In this document: positions 49,054 to 54,322 of the stretch, in pieces
Numbering within the stretch: position 1 is the stretch's first letter
Layout: every line of letters begins with the position of its first letter
Source of the DNA: Candidatus Angelobacter sp. Gp1-AA117
Lineage (GTDB): Bacteria > Acidobacteriota > Terriglobia > Terriglobales > Acidobacteriaceae
Reading direction: 5' to 3'
Assembly: GCA_003223515.1 (NCBI GenBank)
Contig: QHVI01000094.1
Span: 1-54,322, forward strand
DNA: 54,322 nucleotides
The notes under the pieces: generated by a model
Databases searched by the model: none
Told to the model about the DNA's origin: nothing
The model's input: the letters and a program-made list of their open reading frames with translations, nothing else
Translations under genes and position numbers: made by a program

Positions 49054-51429
49054 ATGGCAGACAATGAGAGAGATTACAGTTGGCCGGCGCCGGAAAAAAG
49101 ATCTCTGATAGGCAAACGCCTCAACCGCGTGGATGGGCCGCTCAAGGCCGCAGGCAAGGCGAAATATACTTATGACGTTCACCCACCGGGGATGCTCTTT
49201 GGAAAAGGCGTTCGCAGCCCTTATGCCCACGCCAAGGTGGCAAGCATCGATACTTCTGCTGCGGAAAAGATGCCGGGCGTAAAGGCCATCCATATTATTC
49301 AGGGTCCGGGCAGCGAGATTCAGTGGGCGGGTGATTACGTGGTGGAAGTGGCTGCAGTGGACGAACCTACGGCCCGCGATGCCGTACGCGCCATCAAAGT
49401 GGAGTACCAGCCCCTGCCGCACTTTCTGGACGACTTCACCGAACCGAAAAACCTGCCTGAAGACAATGGGCCGCTGAGCCCCCGTGACATCTTCAATATG
49501 CTCGATGACGATGACCCCGAGTCGACAAAACGGGCGGTCTCCGCCATTCAGCAGCGGGGCATCAAGTTCCAGGTCACGCCCCAACTCGTGGAGCGAATGA
49601 AAAGTAACGAGGTTCCGGAGGAAGTGATCAAGGCTCTCCAGTCGGCTCCCATGAAGGAGGAGCAGAAGACCGATTCCCCTTACCAGAAAGAAGCGGAAAC
49701 CGTGAAGGGCGATCCGGATGCCGCTTTCAAGCAGGCGGAAGTAATTTCAGAAGGCGTTTACGGTTGTCCGGTGATCACTCACTGCTGCATGGAAAGCCAC
49801 GGCTCCATCGCCGAGTGGACTGACGATAATCACCTGATGGTCCATATCTCCACGCAGAATATTTCTGCCAGCGCCCCGCAGTATTTTCAGGCGCTCAGTA
49901 TTCCTGCGGGCAATGTTCACATCCACCAGGATCACATTGGTGGCGGATTCGGCAGCAAGTTCGGCGTGGATCGCTGGGATATCGCCGCTGCCAATGCCTC
50001 GAAGAAAGCCGGTGGCAAACCGGTCCGGCACATGCTCGAGCGTGATGCTGAGCTGGAGATGGCGGGCAGCCGTCCTTCTTTTTACGGGCGCGTGAAGGTA
50101 GGCGCGAAGAAAGATGGCACTCTGGTGGCGTGGGAATCGCATACCTGGGGCACCGGAGGACCGGGAAGCGCCGGCGCTCCTCAGGTTCCATATGTGGTGA
50201 ATGTTCCCGCCATACGCAGGCAGTACGTCAACGTCAGGACCCATACTGGCCCGGCACGCGCCTGGCGCGCCCCCAGCCATCCACAGGCCTGCCTCATCAC
50301 TATGGGCGCGCTCGAAGATCTGGCCGCCAAACTACAGATGGACCCGGTGGACTTCCTGCTGAAGAACATCGAACTGACCGGCACGCGCGCCAATGTGTAT
50401 TCCGAAGAGTTGAAGATCGCCTCTGAACTGATGGGCTGGAAGCAGAAGTGGCGTCCACGCGGACAGAATGGCTCCGGCCCCGTCAAACGCGGCCTGGGTG
50501 TCTCGATTCACACATGGGGTGGAAGAGGACACAGCAGCGATTGCGCTCTCACCCTCCATCCCGATTCTTCTGTAGATATAAAGATGGGCACACAGGACCT
50601 GGGAACCGGTACTCGCACCGCCATTCTCATGGTGGCCGCCGATAGCCTGGGCATTCCTATGGAGCAGATTCAACTGAACATCGGCGATAACCAGTACCCG
50701 CCCTCAGGACCATCGGGCGGCAGCACTACCATTGGAGGCGTAAGCGCATCGACGCGCCGTGCCTCAGTGGATGCGCTGCATGCCCTGTTTGAAAAAATCG
50801 CTCCGGCACTCGGCGCTCAGCCGGGAGACCTGGAAGCTGCGAATGGGAAAATTCAGGTGAAGGGCAATCCTGCCAAGAGCATGAGCTGGAAGAATGCATG
50901 TGCACGGCTGGGAGCACAGCCCATCCAGGTAGTCGGCAAGAATCCTGGCCCCGGCAATCTCATTGACAGCGGCGTAGGCGGAGCCATGATGGCTGATGTC
51001 TCGGTCGATACTGAGACTGGCATTGTGAAGATGAACAAGATGGTTTGCGTACAGGATTGCGGACTGGTCATCAGCATGAAGACCGCCGAAAGCCAGTGTT
51101 ACGGCGCCATGATCATGGGCATTGCTTCTACCTTATATGAAGAGAAGATCATGGACCCGCAGACCGGACGCATGGTGAACCCGACCATGGACTTCTACCG
51201 GCTGGCCGGCATCGGCGATGTTGGCGATCTGGTCGTTCACATGATGACCGGCAAAGGATATGACGAGCGTGGGCCCATTGGCCTGGGCGAGCCGCCTACC
51301 GTTTCGCCGATGGCCTCCATCTCCAATGCTGTGGCCAACGCGATTGGCGTGCGCGTTCCATTCATGCCCATTACCCCTGACCGGGTGCTTGCAGCCCTCA
51401 ATCAAGGAGCGAACCATGCAGCCGTTTGA
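49054..51429 (+). CDS. Molybdopterin-binding subunit of xanthine dehydrogenase-family enzyme, with domain insertion
   Basis: 791 aa. Family features: GKRLNRVDGPLKAAGKAKYT at the start, GGGFGSKFG in the Mo-binding domain, ARAWRAPSHPQA, and the catalytic Glu746 in PIGLGEPPT. Residues about 138-205 do not belong to the family: LSPRDIFNMLDDDDPESTKR, IQQRGIKFQVTPQLVERMKS, VPEEVIKALQS. This reads like the small helical module with a 'QRGIxFxxT...VIxAL' pattern that I know from other acidobacterial proteins, inserted between VEYQPLPHFLDDFTEPKN and SPYQKEAETVKGDPDAAF. It has no signal peptide and presumably co-exports with the Tat small subunit. The substrate is likely an aldehyde or N-heterocycle. 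Confidence 0.9.
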   Translation: MADNERDYSWPAPEKRSLIGKRLNRVDGPLKAAGKAKYTYDVHPPGMLFGKGVRSPYAHAKVASIDTSAAEKMPGVKAIHIIQGPGSEIQWAGDYVVEVAAVDEPTARDAVRAIKVEYQPLPHFLDDFTEPKNLPEDNGPLSPRDIFNMLDDDDPESTKRAVSAIQQRGIKFQVTPQLVERMKSNEVPEEVIKALQSAPMKEEQKTDSPYQKEAETVKGDPDAAFKQAEVISEGVYGCPVITHCCMESHGSIAEWTDDNHLMVHISTQNISASAPQYFQALSIPAGNVHIHQDHIGGGFGSKFGVDRWDIAAANASKKAGGKPVRHMLERDAELEMAGSRPSFYGRVKVGAKKDGTLVAWESHTWGTGGPGSAGAPQVPYVVNVPAIRRQYVNVRTHTGPARAWRAPSHPQACLITMGALEDLAAKLQMDPVDFLLKNIELTGTRANVYSEELKIASELMGWKQKWRPRGQNGSGPVKRGLGVSIHTWGGRGHSSDCALTLHPDSSVDIKMGTQDLGTGTRTAILMVAADSLGIPMEQIQLNIGDNQYPPSGPSGGSTTIGGVSASTRRASVDALHALFEKIAPALGAQPGDLEAANGKIQVKGNPAKSMSWKNACARLGAQPIQVVGKNPGPGNLIDSGVGGAMMADVSVDTETGIVKMNKMVCVQDCGLVISMKTAESQCYGAMIMGIASTLYEEKIMDPQTGRMVNPTMDFYRLAGIGDVGDLVVHMMTGKGYDERGPIGLGEPPTVSPMASISNAVANAIGVRVPFMPITPDRVLAALNQGANHAAV

Positions 51430-52402
51430 GTACACCAGCCCCAAGACCAAAGAACAGGTGCCTGCTCTCCTTGGAAACAGTTGGGGAGAGGTGGAGATTC
51501 TCGCCGGTGGCACCGACCTGCTTTCGCTGATGAAAGACTATGTCACCACGCCCCGGCGGCTTGTGAACATCAAGGGCATTCAGGATCTTCATGCCGTCAA
51601 TTTCAATCCGGATGGCAGCGTCCGCATTGGCGCATTGAAGACTCTGGCCGAGCTTGCGGAGACCCCTGAACTTCAGAAGAGTCATCCGATGTTGGCGCAC
51701 GCTGTAGGTGATGCTGCCAGCCCGCAGATTCGCAACCAGGCAACTCTGGGAGGCAATCTCTGCCAGAGGCCGCGTTGCTGGTACTTCCGCACCGGATACG
51801 GCCTGCTGGCCAAAGATAAAGATGGCAAGTCTCTGGTGCCCAACGGCGATAACCGCTACCACGCGATCCTCGGGAATGAAGGACCGGCGTACTTTGTCAG
51901 TCCGTCAACTGTGGCCCCGGTCTTGATTGCGTATCAGGCAAAGGTGCGCATTCTGGGCCCGCAGGGAATACGCGAGCTTCCGCTGGAGAAGTTCTTTCTG
52001 GTTCCCAGGGCCGAGCAGGAGCGCGAGCACGATCTGCAGCCCAACGAGGTGGTGATTGAGGTGGTTGTTCCACCGGCCAGGCAGGTGCATGCGGCAGCCT
52101 ATGAAGTACGGCAGAAGGAAGCCTTCGACTGGCCTTATGCCACCGCTGCCGTGGCGCTCACCATGAATGGCAACACGGTCAGCAATGCCCGCGTGGTGTT
52201 GGGACATGTTGCTCCCATCCCGTGGCTGTCACCCGAAGCAGCGCAGGCGCTTACCGGCAAACCGCTTACGCCGGCAACTGCGGACCAGGCGGCACAGGCT
52301 GCGGTTGCCAAAGCCAAGAGCATGGGACGCAATGCGCAAAAAATTCAGTTGGCCAGGGTTGCCGTGAAGCGGGCAATTCTCAAGGCAGGAGGTGTGGCAT
52401 GA
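51416..52402 (+). CDS. FAD-binding subunit of molybdenum hydroxylase
   Basis: 328 aa from the ATG at 51416 (AAGGAG upstream), overlapping the large-subunit gene by 14 bases. CoxM/PaoB-type FAD domain with EILAGGTDLLSLMKDYV and ASPQIRNQATLGGNLCQRPR, and a C-terminal CO-dehydrogenase-flavoprotein-like domain. After GGNLCQRPRCWYFR comes a loop of about 40 residues, as in PaoB and 4-hydroxybenzoyl-CoA reductase, but most [4Fe-4S] ligand cysteines expected in that loop are absent. The extra cluster is therefore probably missing. It transfers electrons from Fe-S clusters to the acceptor. Confidence 0.88.
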   Translation: MQPFEYTSPKTKEQVPALLGNSWGEVEILAGGTDLLSLMKDYVTTPRRLVNIKGIQDLHAVNFNPDGSVRIGALKTLAELAETPELQKSHPMLAHAVGDAASPQIRNQATLGGNLCQRPRCWYFRTGYGLLAKDKDGKSLVPNGDNRYHAILGNEGPAYFVSPSTVAPVLIAYQAKVRILGPQGIRELPLEKFFLVPRAEQEREHDLQPNEVVIEVVVPPARQVHAAAYEVRQKEAFDWPYATAAVALTMNGNTVSNARVVLGHVAPIPWLSPEAAQALTGKPLTPATADQAAQAAVAKAKSMGRNAQKIQLARVAVKRAILKAGGVA

Positions 52403-52629
52403 AAGAACCATCAGAGCGCTTTAACACCGATCGTCCGGGGCTATGCTCAGCGTTGAACTGGAAGAGCAAGTTCATCTGGTCTGAGCCCGATCCGACCGTG
52501 CCTGCCAGCAACAGCGGCCTCTTCTGGTGCGGGCTCACGCAGACCTGCATCGGGCCAGATGGCAAGGTGGCCGAGCCTGAGAATTGCTGTTCATCGGAAC
52601 GTGGATGCCATTGCGGGGCGAGCAAGTAA
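52399..52629 (+). CDS. Small Cys-rich protein of Mo-hydroxylase operon
   Basis: 76 aa, start overlapping the FAD-subunit stop by 4 bases (ATGA), so translationally coupled. Seven Cys and one His in the last 60 residues (GLCSAL, FWCG, QTCIG, ENCCSS, GCHCG) suggest metal or cluster binding or disulfides. No signal peptide. I do not recognise the family; its place suggests an assembly or electron-transfer partner of the enzyme. Confidence 0.75.
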   Translation: MKEPSERFNTDRPGLCSALNWKSKFIWSEPDPTVPASNSGLFWCGLTQTCIGPDGKVAEPENCCSSERGCHCGASK

Positions 52630-52926
52630 GTAAGCAAATAGCAGCTAGTAATTGGCTTTTGGCTCTTAGCTCTTGGATTAGACTTTTCAGTCAGCGAATA
52701 TATGCCGACCGCATCGGGGGCTCCGGGTTTCTCTCCAATTATTTACCCACAGCTTGCGCTGTGGGCTAAAAGAATAACGCCGGCTTCGCTGGCTTCATAG
52801 AAACGCCATTCCCAACGGGCTGGCAGGGCAGAAACCGAATCCAACAGCTAAAAGCCAAGAGCCAAAAGCCAATTGCTATTTGCCATTTGCTATTGCCAAT
52901 TGCAAAATAGATGTAGGAGTTTTCCC
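52630..52926. other. Intergenic region with repeats
   Basis: No gene seen. Degenerate AGCAAATAGCAGCTAG and GGCTTTTGGCTCTTAGCTC runs (52630-52676), family B hairpin pair (52745-52793), and AACAGCTAAAAGCCAAGAGC with GCCAATTGCTATTTGCC runs (52847-52910). Confidence 0.6.
52745..52793. repeat. Two-hairpin repeat, family B, copy 2 (inverted)
   Basis: CCCACAGC-TTGC-GCTGTGGG (52746-52765), spacer GCTAAAAGAATAAC, then GCCGGC-TTC-GCTGGC (52779-52793). It is the inverse complement of 17837-17885 with paired stem changes. Confidence 0.7.
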
Positions 52927-53580
52927 ATGCGTAAGCTTTCGTTGGTTGCCATCCTCTTAGCGGCTACCGCCGCTTTTGCTCAACAGATTAAAGGTGAATA
53001 CGTTGAGACCCGCAGCGCCGATATCTATACCGGGCAGTGCTACGGCAATAGCGAGGTCAACCTCGCGGGCGATCAGGCCATACTCGCATGGCATATTCAG
53101 GAAGGAAGCTGGGACGGCGTCTCACTCGCCGGACTGAGCATCGTGGGTGCGGTGAAGGCGCAAGCCACGCTGGGCGATCCTTATGGAAAGCCGTATCCTG
53201 CCAAAGCAGTGCTTCTGGTAGACAAGCAGGCCACGCCGCAGCAGCGCCAGGCGCTGATCAACTTTGCCCAGGAGCAGGGTGGGGAACTGCTGCGCCACAT
53301 TGCCACGGTGATGGATGTCCCTATCGATATGCAGGTCTTTCACGAGCATCATGCCCGGGCCTCGATTCGCGCCGGAAAATTTGTAACCATAGAAACCCGC
53401 GCCATCGGCGAGAACGACCATCTCTGCGGTCATGAAGACACCTTCTATCCACCGCTCACGCAGACGACCCATGCCATGCCCGCAGTCGCCATGACCGATG
53501 AGTACCTGGGCCAGGGCTTGAACGTGACCTGGACGCTGCACAACAAGCGCAGCGCTTTTGTAGGAACATTCGCGCGCTAA
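52927..53580 (+). CDS. Exported DUF1326-like protein
   Basis: 217 aa from the ATG at 52927. Signal peptide (LSLVAILLAATAAFAQ). The mature part matches the DUF1326 pattern: GEYVETRSADIYTGQCYGNS, LAWHIQEGSWDGVSLAGLSI, KPYPAKAVLLVDKQATPQQR, then a C-terminal segment with ENDHLCGHEDTFYPPL that may bind metal. Function of the family is not known to me. Confidence 0.8.
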   Translation: MRKLSLVAILLAATAAFAQQIKGEYVETRSADIYTGQCYGNSEVNLAGDQAILAWHIQEGSWDGVSLAGLSIVGAVKAQATLGDPYGKPYPAKAVLLVDKQATPQQRQALINFAQEQGGELLRHIATVMDVPIDMQVFHEHHARASIRAGKFVTIETRAIGENDHLCGHEDTFYPPLTQTTHAMPAVAMTDEYLGQGLNVTWTLHNKRSAFVGTFAR

Positions 53581-53619
53581 AAATTAAAGTCCTGCGGGAA
53601 TCACCACTGAATTCAAAAA

Positions 53620-53690
53620 CCGTTCGTCATCCCGAGGAATTCCCCCACGCGGCAGCGGGAGGAATTCGGAGGGACCTTGTGATTGGCTGT
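53620..53690. repeat. TCGTCATCCCGAGGAATTC repeat-like element
   Basis: A GAGGAATTC unit occurs twice around a GC-rich centre (CCCCCACGCGGCAGCGGG), ending AATTCGGAGGGACC. Its form is that of a dispersed intergenic repeat of the TCATCCCGAG...GAGGGACC type; there is only this copy in the window. Confidence 0.4.
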
Positions 53691-53746
53691 TGGTTGGCTC
53701 CGAAGGCTCAAAAGTCCTTAACTAAACAGTATCGGCTTATGCCGTT

Positions 53747-54322
53747 TTAGCATTTAGTGTGCTGATACCCGCAATGGTGCAGCCAGCCCATGGCATCCTG
53801 CGCCGTAATGGCAGCAATAGCCTCCGCGATGGCTGGATCCAGAGTCTCAGCCGTGCGTGCCTTCAGAGTTCGTAACACCAGCTTGATCTTGGCCCAGCAT
53901 TTTTCGATGGGGTTGAGGTCGGGCGAATACGCTGGCAAGTAGAGTAGGCTGGCACCTGTGGCTTCGATCTTCTTCCGCACCGCAGGTGCTTGGTGGGCCC
54001 GGAGATTGTCCATGACGACGATATGGCCGGGCTGCAGCTTGGGGCATAAAACCTGCTCCAGAAAAGCCGGAAACACATCCGTATCGGTAGACTCTTCGAT
54101 GGTCATGGTGGCCAGCAGGCCCGAGCCGGGTCATGGCTCCTAGTAAAGTGAAGCTGCGCCAATGACCGGCAGGGATGGCTTCCGGAAGCTTTTCTCCCTG
54201 CTCGGCCCATCCCCAGTAGCGGCTCATCTGGGTGTTGAACCACGTTTCATCGACAAACACCCATTGCCAATCTTCGATCTGGCTTATTTTCTGCTGGTAC
54301 GTCTGGCGTTGCTGCTGGATCC
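53747..54322 (-). mobile_element. IS630-family transposase, frameshifted and cut by window end
   Basis: The C-terminal DDE half is read on the minus strand in two frames. The first frame (from the window end to about 54120) gives WVFVDETWFNTQMSRYWGW (first catalytic Asp region). The second (about 54130 to 53747) gives VVMDNLRAHQAP and YSPDLNPIEKCWAKIK (second Asp and the Glu of DDE). One extra base near 54120-54135 separates them. The N-terminal DNA-binding part lies outside the window. It could be a pseudogene or, less likely, a programmed frameshift. Confidence 0.85.

Overview
The window looks like a chromosomal segment of a soil-type Acidobacteriota (Terriglobales or 'Candidatus Koribacter'-like). 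This is an inference from gene style and from the intergenic DNA, which is full of degenerate 7-9 nt direct repeats and short two-hairpin palindromes. Most of it is GC-rich; roughly 40.4-42.6 kb is clearly AT-richer and probably acquired.

Region 1 (0-1.5 kb): a GNAT acetyltransferase, then a small transposon-like element (MITE) inserted in a palindrome. Region 2 (1.5-15.2 kb, + strand): a complete chemosensory cluster: PilZ-like protein, a 515-aa unknown, a pseudo-receiver/HisKA-only protein, CheY, CheW, a membrane MCP with almost no periplasmic part, CheR, a CheA with two Hpt domains and a C-terminal receiver, CheB, two more CheW proteins, a pseudo-receiver-PATAN protein and a CheY with a coiled-coil tail. 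The second half is joined by 4-base start/stop overlaps. Region 3 (15.3-25.7 kb): assorted single genes: Tat-type hemerythrin, a thioredoxin/UGSC-partner fusion followed by a UGSC-family pseudogene, an SDR dehydrogenase, a zinc-dependent phospholipase C-like protein, a small HD hydrolase, a SnoaL-like protein, an unknown, FdhE, tRNA-Val and a TPR protein.

Region 4 (25.8-36.5 kb): a possible structured RNA with a consensus promoter, then a minus-strand exopolysaccharide locus in transcription order: WecB epimerase, processive family-2 glycosyltransferase, membrane-anchored bactofilin-like protein, alpha-barrel glycosidase-like protein, polysaccharide deacetylase, YaiO-type outer-membrane barrel, six-helix membrane protein, and an Ig-domain secreted glycosidase-like protein. 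The genes overlap or nearly touch and have the parts of a synthase-dependent secretion system, but the set is not Pel, PNAG, cellulose or alginate. It is my main candidate for an undescribed system.

Region 5 (36.7-40.4 kb): PAS/pseudo-kinase, TonB, M48 peptidase. Region 6 (40.4-42.6 kb): AT-rich insert with a GNAT-like gene flanked by two paralogous small genes. Region 7 (42.6-48.1 kb): MerR/TipAS regulator, phosphoesterase lipoprotein with an Asn-repeat linker, a repeat-built secreted protein and a small exported protein. Region 8 (48.4-54.3 kb): a Tat-exported molybdenum hydroxylase operon (2Fe-2S, molybdopterin and FAD subunits plus a small Cys-rich protein) whose large subunit carries an unusual inserted domain, a DUF1326-like exported protein, and a frameshifted IS630-type transposase running off the window end.
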